DNA of 64,000 nt from DATFVA01 sp963771705 (lineage in GTDB: Bacteria; Bacteroidota; Ignavibacteria; Ignavibacteriales; Ignavibacteriaceae): contig CAVYUP010000003.1 of NCBI GenBank assembly GCA_963771705.1, positions 124,001 through 188,000 on the forward strand. The letters are read 5' to 3'. The notes under the pieces are model-generated. The model saw only the letters and a list, made by a program, of their open reading frames with translations. It was not told where the DNA came from and did not search any database. The translations under genes and the position numbers were made by a program. Shown piece by piece: positions 1 to 7,163 of this stretch. Within the stretch, counting starts at the first letter, position 1; every line of letters begins with the position of its first letter.

Positions 1-482
1 TCTTCGAGCGAGTCCAGGGTACGTTCATCAGCAAAGTAATTGCCTTCACCATGCGCGACAGGAATTTTAAGAACTTTATCTGAATCTATATCTTTAGTAA
101 AGATCGTATTATCATTTGTCACAGAAAGATACACATCTTTACAAACAAATTGTAGCGATTTATTCTTCAACATCACACCTGGAAGCAGTCCGGCTTCAAG
201 CAGGATCTGGAAGCCGTTGCAGATTCCAATTACGATGCCTCCGTTATTAGCAAAATCGATCACATCGTTCATTATTGGGGAGAATCGCGCAATTGCGCCC
301 GTACGCAGGTAGTCGCCGTAAGAAAAACCGCCGGGCAGGATAATAATATCGGAATTCTGCAGGCCGGTGTCTTTATGCCATAAAAATTTGGTTTCACAAT
401 CAAGGATTTTTTTGAATGCATAATATGCATCGTGATCGCAGTTTGAGCCGGGGAAAACAACAACCCCAATCTTCGGTTTCAT
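1..482 (-). CDS. purQ: Phosphoribosylformylglycinamidine synthase, glutaminase subunit PurQ (3' part missing)
   Basis: PurQ hydrolyses glutamine and passes ammonia to PurL for step 4 of de novo purine synthesis (FGAR to FGAM). The first 160 residues are present; the gene runs off the left edge. It begins MKPKIGVVVFPGSNCD, has the class-I glutaminase nucleophile elbow GICNGFQ with Cys88, and an HGEG segment near the cut. The catalytic His/Glu expected near the C-terminus lie outside the window. Its ATG shares one base with the purS stop codon, so the two are probably translationally coupled. A separate PurL (13227-15449) is of the type that needs PurQ and PurS. Confidence 0.95.
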   Translation of the reverse strand, partial: MKPKIGVVVFPGSNCDHDAYYAFKKILDCETKFLWHKDTGLQNSDIIILPGGFSYGDYLRTGAIARFSPIMNDVIDFANNGGIVIGICNGFQILLEAGLLPGVMLKNKSLQFVCKDVYLSVTNDNTIFTKDIDSDKVLKIPVAHGEGNYFADERTLDSLE

Positions 483-730
483 CAAAGTTCTTCCAGAGTG
501 AATTCGTAATCTTCCATAATGGGATTAGCCAGAAGCTTGCTGCAGTATTCATTGACCTCTTTTTCGGCCGCTTTTCTGTCCCCGGAATCTACAGAGAACT
601 CGATATACTTGTTTATTCTGGTATTCCTGATATTGTTCATACCAAGCAGAATTGCTCCTTTTTCAACTGCTTTTCCCTGGGGATCAAGAATTGAGGGGCG
701 TCGCTTTATCAGAACGGTTGCTTTAAACAC
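482..730 (-). CDS. purS: Phosphoribosylformylglycinamidine synthase subunit PurS
   Basis: PurS is the small bridging subunit of the three-part FGAM synthase (PurS-PurQ-PurL). The 82-residue length is typical. The N-terminus FKATVLIKRRPSILDPQGKA matches the family signature, in which a beta strand is followed by an L/ILDPQG motif. It is followed directly by purQ and lies 28 bp after pssA on the same strand. Its presence agrees with the short PurL form encoded at 13227-15449. No odd features were seen. Confidence 0.95.
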   Translation of the reverse strand: MFKATVLIKRRPSILDPQGKAVEKGAILLGMNNIRNTRINKYIEFSVDSGDRKAAEKEVNEYCSKLLANPIMEDYEFTLEEL

Positions 731-758
731 TTTCCAACTCTTTTATTAAGAAATACTG

Positions 759-1481
759 TTAAAATTTCTTTTTTATGAAATAAAATGCGTGACGAAAAAT
801 ACCAAATACGATTATGAAAACAAACATAAAGAAGAGTGCCTGTGTAAAGGTATAAAAGATCAGAAAGAAAACAGCCAGCAGCGCAAGAAACAGAATGTAT
901 GGTTTTTCTTTTATTTCCTTAATACTGAATTTCGGAATAGTATCATATTTTATCCGGCTGATCATCAGCCAGGAAAGAAGCAGTATCAAAGGAATAATTA
1001 TTACTGTATAAGGTTCAGGGTAACCTCCCGGTGTTTTGTAAAAGGCGAGGCAGAAAGAGGCTATAGTTATCGCTGAGGATGGAATAGGCAGACCCTTAAA
1101 ATACGATTTATCAAAACCTACGAGTTGAACGTTGAATCTTGCAAGTCTGAATCCCCCTGCCAGCATTAAGAAAGAACTTATGATAATACCGATCACTTCA
1201 TACTGATAAAGATAGCTGCTGAATATCAGAAATGCGGGGGCTGCGCCAAAGCTAACAACGTCGGAAAGAGAGTCAAGTTCAACTCCCAGTTCGCTGCTCG
1301 ATCTGGTCAGTCTGGCCATAGCGCCGTCGAGGGCATCAAAAATTCCGGCAATTATTATCAGCCAGGCCGCGTAAATAAATTTACCCTGGCTTGCACTAAC
1401 TATTGAAAGAAAGCCGCTGAACATGTTCATAGCGGTAAACAGGTTAGGAATGACAGAAGGTGTAACTCTAAATCGGCTCAT
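759..1481 (-). CDS. pssA: CDP-diacylglycerol--serine O-phosphatidyltransferase
   Basis: This is an inner-membrane enzyme making phosphatidylserine from CDP-diacylglycerol and serine. The full CDP-alcohol phosphatidyltransferase motif DGxxAR-x8-G-x3-D-x3-D is visible at residues 52-74 (Asp52, Gly53, Ala56, Arg57, Gly66, Asp70, Asp74). Several hydrophobic membrane segments follow, and the 240-residue length is normal for the PssA type II family. The ATG overlaps the psd stop codon by 4 bp. Phosphatidylserine made here would be the substrate of the upstream Psd, giving phosphatidylethanolamine. Phosphatidylglycerophosphate synthase shares the motif, but the pairing with psd favours PssA. Confidence 0.93.
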   Translation of the reverse strand: MSRFRVTPSVIPNLFTAMNMFSGFLSIVSASQGKFIYAAWLIIIAGIFDALDGAMARLTRSSSELGVELDSLSDVVSFGAAPAFLIFSSYLYQYEVIGIIISSFLMLAGGFRLARFNVQLVGFDKSYFKGLPIPSSAITIASFCLAFYKTPGGYPEPYTVIIIPLILLLSWLMISRIKYDTIPKFSIKEIKEKPYILFLALLAVFFLIFYTFTQALFFMFVFIIVFGIFRHAFYFIKKKF

Positions 1482-2134
1482 CGGTTTTTTGGAAACTCAA
1501 ATAAAATTGTCTCTCCTGCTTTGACCTCATCATCCTTCCCGACTTTTACACTACAGCTTTCGGGAACAATTACGTCAACGCGACTCCCAAATTTAATCAT
1601 TCCAAACCGTTCTCCAATTTTAACTGAGTCTCCCTTTGAAATTTCGTACACAATCCTCCTGGCAACAAAACCGGCTACCTGGGTAAAAAATACTTTGCCG
1701 TATTTCCCGCTAATACCAAATTCTGCTCTTTCGTTTACTTCAGAGGCTTTATCTTCAAACGCCGCGATGTATTGCCCTTTGTGATACTGCAGATAATCTA
1801 CCTTCCCGTCAATTGGAATTCTGTTCACATGAACATTCAGAGGCGACATAAATATGGAAACCTGATGGGCCTTTCCCTTAATAAATCTGTCGTCTACTAC
1901 CTCTTTCACAAAAAGAACCTTTCCGTCTGCAGGTGAAACTACTACATCATCGCGTGTAGGAGGATTTCTATCCGGGTCGCGGAAGAAGTTCATTGAAAAG
2001 ATGAGTAAAAGAGCAGGGACAATAATTAATGCGGCTTTGAAGTAGTTATTCTGAGTGAAAAAACTCAGGCTTATCAAAACAAATGTTATTACTGCGATTA
2101 CAGCAAGAGTGGAATATCCGTATTTCGTAAACAT
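1478..2134 (-). CDS. psd: Phosphatidylserine decarboxylase proenzyme (short, archaetidylserine-type)
   Basis: Psd converts phosphatidylserine to phosphatidylethanolamine using a pyruvoyl group formed by self-cleavage. The protein has 218 residues, the short PSD-A form. Two hydrophobic N-terminal segments (about residues 8-26 and 33-49) are followed by a VVSPADGKV motif, a SPLNVHVNR motif, and the self-cleavage site KFGSRVDV near the C-terminus, with Gly183-Ser184 as the processing point. The upstream PurC-like gene ends one base before this start, and psd overlaps pssA by 4 bp, so all are probably one transcript. Confidence 0.94.
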   Translation of the reverse strand: MFTKYGYSTLAVIAVITFVLISLSFFTQNNYFKAALIIVPALLLIFSMNFFRDPDRNPPTRDDVVVSPADGKVLFVKEVVDDRFIKGKAHQVSIFMSPLNVHVNRIPIDGKVDYLQYHKGQYIAAFEDKASEVNERAEFGISGKYGKVFFTQVAGFVARRIVYEISKGDSVKIGERFGMIKFGSRVDVIVPESCSVKVGKDDEVKAGETILFEFPKNR

Positions 2135-2135
2135 T

Positions 2136-2843
2136 TCAGGCGCTCGTCATATTCAACAGAAAGTCCGTATACTTCCTGATGTCGGCAGAAGTGTTCAGGT
2201 TATAGGGATCAACCCATTTACCGTCGGTGTTCTGGGGAATGATTTTAAGACTTGTAGGTGTAAAGTCGTCCACCAGATAAATTTTGTCATCACTCTTTCC
2301 GAAACAGCAGATTACTTCGGAAAGCAGGGCATTCCTTCTTTCAAAGAAAAATTTCAGAACTGCGTTAACTTTTGAACAGATTCTGTTCATTAATTTTAAA
2401 TCCTCATTGGTACAGATATCAAATGTGATCAGATGGCTTTCTGTTACAATAGAGTCCTTCCCGTTCGGGTAATGGATTTCAAATACAGGCAGGTTAAGCA
2501 GATCACCTTCTTTTTTGTCAAAGACTTTTGCAGTTCTCTTATCAATAACATTCATTATTTTGATGAAGAAAGGAAAGCGCTCATGCTTGATGAACTTCAA
2601 ACCTGAGTTATTCTGAGTCTTAAGAAAAGATATAGGAATATGATATTCCTTCAGATAATCCAAAAAGAAGGCATTTAACGACGCAAACCTTGAACCAAGA
2701 TCTTTAACTTTAATTTTCTTGTTGTTATCAGCAACAAGATAATCGGGATACCTCAGAAGCGTGTAGTTCTGATCATCCATAGGAAGATCTTTTTTCGCGA
2801 TTTCTTCGTGTATTAAAGCGTTATTGTAAAATTTTAGCCCCAA
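2136..2843 (-). CDS. Divergent SAICAR synthetase (PurC)-like protein
   Basis: The 235-residue protein follows the PurC pattern over most of its length: a LGSRFASLNAFFLDYL segment like the family's KG-x-LNN-x-F-x-L region, a KEGDLLNLPVFE segment, TESHLITF resembling the family's ESH motif, and LVDDFTP resembling the family's DE-x-TPD motif. Canonical SAICAR synthetase ligates aspartate to CAIR. Several hallmarks are missing here: the N-terminal GKAKxxY nucleotide-binding motif, the VRNxAAGS motif (replaced by MNVIDKRTAKV) and the Arg after TPDSxR (here TSLKII). It heads an operon with psd, pssA, purS and purQ. It may be a fast-evolving PurC or a paralogue with a changed role. Membership in the fold family is likely, but activity is uncertain. 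Confidence 0.6.
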   Translation of the reverse strand: MGLKFYNNALIHEEIAKKDLPMDDQNYTLLRYPDYLVADNNKKIKVKDLGSRFASLNAFFLDYLKEYHIPISFLKTQNNSGLKFIKHERFPFFIKIMNVIDKRTAKVFDKKEGDLLNLPVFEIHYPNGKDSIVTESHLITFDICTNEDLKLMNRICSKVNAVLKFFFERRNALLSEVICCFGKSDDKIYLVDDFTPTSLKIIPQNTDGKWVDPYNLNTSADIRKYTDFLLNMTSA

Positions 2844-2971
2844 ACTTTCCTTGTCTTTTTTTGATTAAGAAAATATGAAAATTAAGTGTATAAAGTCAAT
2901 TCTATGTATTATATTTAAACAAAAAAAATTGAAGTATGTACCAAAAAAATAAGAAAACAGGAGGATTTTGA

Positions 2972-3298
2972 ATGAAAGGCGGCATGCAGGGTATGTTGAA
3001 GCAGGTTCAGAAAATGCAGGCAGAGCTGCAAAAGGTGCAGGCAGAGCTGGTTAACCTTGTTGTTACGGAAGAAGCCGGCGGAGGAATGATAAAAGCCACT
3101 GCAAATGGACATCAGGAGATAATTTCAGTAGAAATTGACCCGCAGGTCATAAACTCCGAAGAAAAAGAAATTCTTGAAGATTTAGTTGTCGCTGCTGTTA
3201 ATAAAGCCTTACAATCGGCAAAAAAAGCCGCAGATGAAGAAATGGCTAAGGTAACAAAGGGGATGATTCCTCCGGGAATGAATATTCCGGGATTATAA
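2972..3298 (+). CDS. ybaB: YbaB/EbfC family nucleoid-associated protein
   Basis: This is a small DNA-binding protein, a dimer in known members, and nearly always encoded next to recR. The 108 residues include a Met/Gln/Lys-rich N-terminal helix (QKMQAELQKVQAELVN), the beta-sheet segment TANGHQEIISVEIDP, and a Gly/Met/Pro-rich tail ending MIPPGMNIPGL. A strong Shine-Dalgarno sequence, AGGAGG, lies 7 bases before the ATG and fixes the start. recR begins one base after the stop codon. The usual upstream partner dnaX is absent. Confidence 0.94.
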   Translation: MKGGMQGMLKQVQKMQAELQKVQAELVNLVVTEEAGGGMIKATANGHQEIISVEIDPQVINSEEKEILEDLVVAAVNKALQSAKKAADEEMAKVTKGMIPPGMNIPGL

Positions 3299-3299
3299 T

Positions 3300-3896
3300 A
3301 TGCAGATCGCGGAACCGCTCACTGCTGCTATCGAGGAGCTAAGTAAACTTCCCGGGATCGGAAAAAAAACCGCTCAAAGACTGGCACTTCACATATTAAA
3401 AAGTGAAACTGAAAACGTTGAGAATCTGGTAATCTCCCTTAAAAATCTAAAACTTAAGCTGCGTTTCTGTTCACGTTGTTTTAATATCTCTGAACATGAA
3501 CTTTGTGAAGTATGTAAAAGCGAAAAAAGGGATAAATCTGTAATTTGTGTAGTTGAGGAGGCCAGTGATGTGATTGCAATTGAGAAGACGAATGAATTCA
3601 ATGGTTTGTATCATGTGCTTGGAGGAGTTCTTTCCCCGCTCACAGGTGTGAGTCCTGAGTCCTTGAAAATAAAAGAATTAATGAAGAGGTTCGGCGCTGA
3701 GGAAGTCCAGGAGGTAATTCTTGCCTTGAACCCGGATACCGAAGGTGAAACCACTTCTCTTTATCTCGCAAAATTAATAAAACCTCTGGGGATCAGGGTT
3801 TCAAGAATTGCACGTGGAATCCCCATAGGCGGCGATCTTGAATTTGCCGACGAAGCAACAATAGGGCGTGCAATGTTAAGCAGAAGTATTCTATAA
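3300..3896 (+). CDS. recR: Recombination mediator RecR
   Basis: RecR works with RecO (and RecF) to load RecA at single-strand gaps. The 198-residue length is standard. Visible parts are the N-terminal helix-hairpin-helix region (LSKLPGIGKKTAQRLALH), a four-cysteine zinc finger (Cys57, Cys60, Cys69, Cys72), a Toprim domain beginning ICVVEEASDVIAIEKT, and the conserved C-terminal segment RIARGIPIGGDLEFADE. The stop codon TAA overlaps the ATG of the following methyltransferase by one base. Confidence 0.96.
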   Translation: MQIAEPLTAAIEELSKLPGIGKKTAQRLALHILKSETENVENLVISLKNLKLKLRFCSRCFNISEHELCEVCKSEKRDKSVICVVEEASDVIAIEKTNEFNGLYHVLGGVLSPLTGVSPESLKIKELMKRFGAEEVQEVILALNPDTEGETTSLYLAKLIKPLGIRVSRIARGIPIGGDLEFADEATIGRAMLSRSIL

Positions 3897-4630
3897 TGGC
3901 TGAATGGTTTGAAGAATGGTTTAATACAGAAGAGTATCTGAATGTTTACCGCCATCGTAATGATGAAGAAGCTGAGAGACTTGTGGCACTTATCCTTTCT
4001 AATATCCGGCTTGGTGAAGGAGCAGATGTTATAGATCTTGCATGTGGTTCGGGGAGACACTCTATCCTATTTGCCGAAAGGGGATTCAATGTAACCGCGG
4101 TTGATCTGAGTGAGAATCTTCTGAGTGTAGCCCGGAGGACGGCTGAGAATCTTAACCTGGATATAAATTTTGTGAATGCTGACTTAAGAAACTTCTGTAT
4201 TACATCAAAGTTTGATCTGGCTGTAAACCTGTTTACAAGTTTCGGATACTTTGAATCAGATGATGAAAACTTTTTACTATTCTCAGATGCCCTTGAACTA
4301 TTGAACCCGGGAGGGTACTTTGTTATTGATTATTTCAATGCCGATTATGTAAAGAAAAATCTTGTGCCTCACTCAGAAGATATCTTCAACGGACAGAGGA
4401 TTATTCAGGATAGAAAAATTGTCGGTGACCGTGTTATTAAAGATATAACTATAGCAAATAACGGCAGAAGTAAGAAATTTAAAGAGTCGGTTAGAATGTA
4501 TTCCGCTGGTGAACTCAGAAACGGAATTGAGAAAAGCGGTCTGAAGATTTATAAAACTTTCGGCGACTTTGATGGCAGCAAATTTGACCTTAATTCTTCT
4601 CCCAGAATAATTATAATTTCGGGTAAATGA
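3896..4630 (+). CDS. Class I SAM-dependent methyltransferase
   Basis: The 244-residue protein has a Rossmann-type SAM-binding motif I (VIDLACGSGRHSILFAERG, residues about 45-63), an acidic strand-2 end (VTAVDLSENLL) and a post-motif region FDLAVNLFTSFGYFESDDEN typical of Methyltransf_25-type small-molecule methyltransferases. The C-terminal half is rich in beta strands. The substrate cannot be read from the sequence. It overlaps recR by one base and the next lipoprotein gene by 4 bases (ATGA), so it lies within the ybaB-recR operon. Confidence 0.85.
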   Translation: MAEWFEEWFNTEEYLNVYRHRNDEEAERLVALILSNIRLGEGADVIDLACGSGRHSILFAERGFNVTAVDLSENLLSVARRTAENLNLDINFVNADLRNFCITSKFDLAVNLFTSFGYFESDDENFLLFSDALELLNPGGYFVIDYFNADYVKKNLVPHSEDIFNGQRIIQDRKIVGDRVIKDITIANNGRSKKFKESVRMYSAGELRNGIEKSGLKIYKTFGDFDGSKFDLNSSPRIIIISGK

Positions 4631-5202
4631 AATTTGTAATTATCTACATAATGTGCGCCCTTACTTTTGCAGGGTGTGATCTGGTACAGACCAGAAATGC
4701 GGAAGCACCCAATCAACCGCGCTCTAATTATGAACAGGCTGTAACGCCTCAGTTATTAATAAGCAACCTGGTAAATTCTCTTAAAGATAAAGATGTTCAG
4801 AATTATATTAATTGCCTGGTTGATTCATCATTCAGCAATAAAAAATTTTTATTTTCACCATCCAGCGGGGCATTATCGCAGTATCCTTTCCTGATGACCG
4901 ACTGGAATATCAAGAACGAGGAACAATACTTTCAAAACCTGATAACCAAAGTAAGTCAGCAGTCTCTTATAACTCTTTCCTTATCGAATGAACAGTACAG
5001 TCCGCAGGGAGACAGTCTGATCTACACAGCTACCTACAGCATAAATGTTCCCAATGAAGAATCGGAGCCTAAGGACTATCAGGGCGATCTGCGGTTTAAC
5101 ATGGTTAGAGACAGCAGGTCTGTCTGGGTTATATACTTCTGGCAGGATACAAAGAGCACTGCTCTGCCGAGCTGGAGTGAATTGAAAGGTAAGTTTTATT
5201 AA
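4627..5202 (+). CDS. Lipoprotein of unknown function (first of a related pair)
   Basis: The 191-residue protein starts with a short lipoprotein signal (MKFVIIYIMCALTFAGC; lipobox FAGC, Cys16). The mature part has a helical segment (LLISNLVNSLKDKDVQNYINCLVD), a DWNIKNEEQYFQNL segment, and a C-terminal strand-rich end with VWVIYFWQD. This order of elements suggests a SnoaL/NTF2-like fold, but that is inferred. It overlaps the methyltransferase by 4 bases. The next gene encodes a second lipoprotein with the same order of elements, so the two look like diverged tandem copies. No function can be assigned. Confidence 0.8.
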   Translation: MKFVIIYIMCALTFAGCDLVQTRNAEAPNQPRSNYEQAVTPQLLISNLVNSLKDKDVQNYINCLVDSSFSNKKFLFSPSSGALSQYPFLMTDWNIKNEEQYFQNLITKVSQQSLITLSLSNEQYSPQGDSLIYTATYSINVPNEESEPKDYQGDLRFNMVRDSRSVWVIYFWQDTKSTALPSWSELKGKFY

Positions 5203-5707
5203 AAGAATTTTTTATATACTTCCGGTAATTATAATATTACTGGCAGGTTGTAAAAATCCGTTTGCTCCTGCGTTCGATCAACAGGCAAATAACGGAAACA
5301 CAACAATTTCAGATCAAAAGACAATTGAGGGTGTCTTCCAGAATTTTCAATATGCATATACATTTAAAGATACCACTATTTACGGAAAGCTTATCTCCGA
5401 AGAATTTATTTTTACATATCGTGACTATGACGTTGGTTTTGATGTTTCCTGGGGGAGGGAAGAGGAGATGAAAACAACATATGGATTATTTCAGAACTCT
5501 CAGAGATTAGACCTTATATGGAATAATATAATCCTATCCTCTGTGGATACTTTAACAGCTAATATTGTTAGAGGTTTCAACCTCACTATTACGTTTAATC
5601 CTACTGATGTTATACGTATTGACGGCAGGGTAAATATGGCGCTGAAAAGAAAAACCAACAACTCAAAGTGGCAGATATCCAGGTGGATAGATGAATCTAA
5701 TTTCTGA
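5198..5707 (+). CDS. Second lipoprotein of the pair, apparent ATT start
   Basis: An open frame encodes a clear lipoprotein signal (KRIFYILPVIIILLAGC, lipobox LAGC) followed by a mature domain with a SWGREEEMKTTYGLFQN segment and a KWQISRWIDESNF end, resembling its neighbour. Between the upstream in-frame stop (5183-5185) and the signal peptide there is no ATG, GTG or TTG. The codon exactly where a Met is expected is ATT at 5198, which overlaps the preceding TAA (ATTAA) and has AAAGG about 7-11 bases upstream. With that start the protein is 169 residues. The first in-frame ATG, at 5468, would remove the signal and half the domain. Either ATT is used, or there is a point mutation or sequence error. 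Confidence 0.72.
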   Translation: MKRIFYILPVIIILLAGCKNPFAPAFDQQANNGNTTISDQKTIEGVFQNFQYAYTFKDTTIYGKLISEEFIFTYRDYDVGFDVSWGREEEMKTTYGLFQNSQRLDLIWNNIILSSVDTLTANIVRGFNLTITFNPTDVIRIDGRVNMALKRKTNNSKWQISRWIDESNF

Positions 5708-5730
5708 TATTAAAGCGAGGCTGCATATTT

Positions 5731-6591
5731 ATGTTTTTTTCTGTTAAAGAAGCTTTCAGGTTAATAGGAAGGGCAAAAGCTTCTTTTTTCCTCTCATTAA
5801 CTTCTTTAAGCATTTCTATTCTTCTGATCACTGCATCACTGGCTCTTATTCAGTCTACTAACATCATCCAGAAAAAAATAAAGGAGGATGTTAGCATCAG
5901 TCTATTTCTCAAAGATGGTCTGGGTTCCGATAAAACACAGAATTTAGAAAACGAGCTGAAGAAGAAGGAATATATTAAAACGATAGACTTTATTGATAAG
6001 GATCGGGCTGCAGAGATATTTATAAAAGAAACAGGCGAAGATTTTAGAAAACTGCTTGATTATAATCCTCTTCCTGCTTCATTTACGGTGACCCTGAAAG
6101 ATAAATACGTTGAGAAAGACTCGCTCGATGCTATAGTCACTTCATTGTCATCTATGAATGGTGTGGATGATATAGGCTTCAAAGATGATTTTATTTATAA
6201 ACTGATATCAATTCTCAACAGCATTAAAAAATATATATTTATTGCTACTGGAGTCATATTATTTTTATCCTTCTACATCGTTTACAGCACGGTAAAACTG
6301 ATAATAAATTCCAGGTTTGAGGAACTGGAGACCATGAAGCTTGTAGGGGCAAAATTAATTACCATTAAGCTGCCTGTTGTATTGAATTCTATGATTGTCG
6401 GAGTACTGGCAGGAGTAGTATCTACAGGTATTTTTATCTTGTTTATTTCCGTTTTTGCTGATTATATTAGCATGATAAATTTTTTGGGTACCTCAAAATA
6501 TATTTACCTGAGCGTCTTATTACTGGCTGGTCCATTTCTGGGTTTAATAATCAGTTTAATCTCATTAAAAAGACTTACCCTGAAGATTTGA
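5731..6591 (+). CDS. ftsX: FtsX-like cell-division permease
   Basis: FtsX, with the ATPase FtsE, forms an ABC-type complex that controls septal peptidoglycan hydrolases. The 286-residue protein has an N-terminal membrane segment (about residues 18-38), a large extracytoplasmic domain including VSISLFLKDGL and the family's ASFTVTLKD segment, and three further membrane segments in the C-terminal half with the typical TVKLIINSRFEELETMKLVGA region. ftsE is not adjacent. It is 23 bp after the lipoprotein pair and probably in the same operon. Confidence 0.9.
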   Translation: MFFSVKEAFRLIGRAKASFFLSLTSLSISILLITASLALIQSTNIIQKKIKEDVSISLFLKDGLGSDKTQNLENELKKKEYIKTIDFIDKDRAAEIFIKETGEDFRKLLDYNPLPASFTVTLKDKYVEKDSLDAIVTSLSSMNGVDDIGFKDDFIYKLISILNSIKKYIFIATGVILFLSFYIVYSTVKLIINSRFEELETMKLVGAKLITIKLPVVLNSMIVGVLAGVVSTGIFILFISVFADYISMINFLGTSKYIYLSVLLLAGPFLGLIISLISLKRLTLKI

Positions 6592-6646
6592 TGTCTTGTT
6601 AAATATTGCTAATTTTATCATTTATAAACTGGTGGAATTCCTTTAG

Positions 6647-7162
6647 ATGAACTACTTTTTCCGAATCTTAATTCTCACGCTCTTCTTCAGCGGGATGATT
6701 TTTGCTCAGAACTCCGACCTTCAGGTAGGCAGCAATACAACTCAATTGAGGCAGAATCAGGGTGCCTATTATGATTATTCCGATCCTACAACACTCAATA
6801 TAAAAGTAGCTGTATGGGGATTTGTAAAATACCCGGGCAAGTATGTCGTCCCCATGGAAAGTAATGTTTATGATCTTTTATCCTATGCCGGAGGCCCTTC
6901 TGAGGATGCTCATCTTGATGATCTCAGGATATTCAGGTCGCTTGAGGATTCTTCCCGTGAGATGATAAAATTTAATTATAATGATTTGTTATGGGATGAA
7001 AACCTTAAAGAGTTTAAGAATGCACCGGGGCTCGATGCAGGTGATATTCTTCTGGTTCCCGGCTCTCAAAGGCTTTATTTCAAGGACTATCTACAGATAG
7101 GATTATCCGTTTTTTCCGCGTTAATCTCTCTTACAATTTTAATTTTAAATATAGCGAAGTAA
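6647..7162 (+). CDS. Small SLBB-domain membrane protein of an exopolysaccharide locus
   Basis: The 171-residue protein has an N-terminal signal (FRILILTLFFSGMIFAQ), one SLBB domain (VWGFVKYPGKYVVPMESNVYDLL...AGGPSEDA, about residues 55-90, ending with DAGDILLVPGS), and a C-terminal membrane helix (about residues 150-169). SLBB domains occur in outer-membrane polysaccharide exporters such as Wza. A single SLBB with a C-terminal anchor resembles an accessory of such a system. The next gene (BY-kinase) starts one base after its stop, which supports a role in polysaccharide export. Confidence 0.8.
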   Translation: MNYFFRILILTLFFSGMIFAQNSDLQVGSNTTQLRQNQGAYYDYSDPTTLNIKVAVWGFVKYPGKYVVPMESNVYDLLSYAGGPSEDAHLDDLRIFRSLEDSSREMIKFNYNDLLWDENLKEFKNAPGLDAGDILLVPGSQRLYFKDYLQIGLSVFSALISLTILILNIAK

Positions 7163-7163
7163 T

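Noticed and set aside
272..469. Short open frame opposite to the open frames on the left edge
   Set aside because: It overlaps the in-frame purQ coding region and has no family features; purQ is clear.
5262..5471. Open frame beginning MLLRSINRQITETQ inside the second lipoprotein gene
   Set aside because: It is out of frame with the recognisable lipoprotein signal and domain and has no protein-like features.
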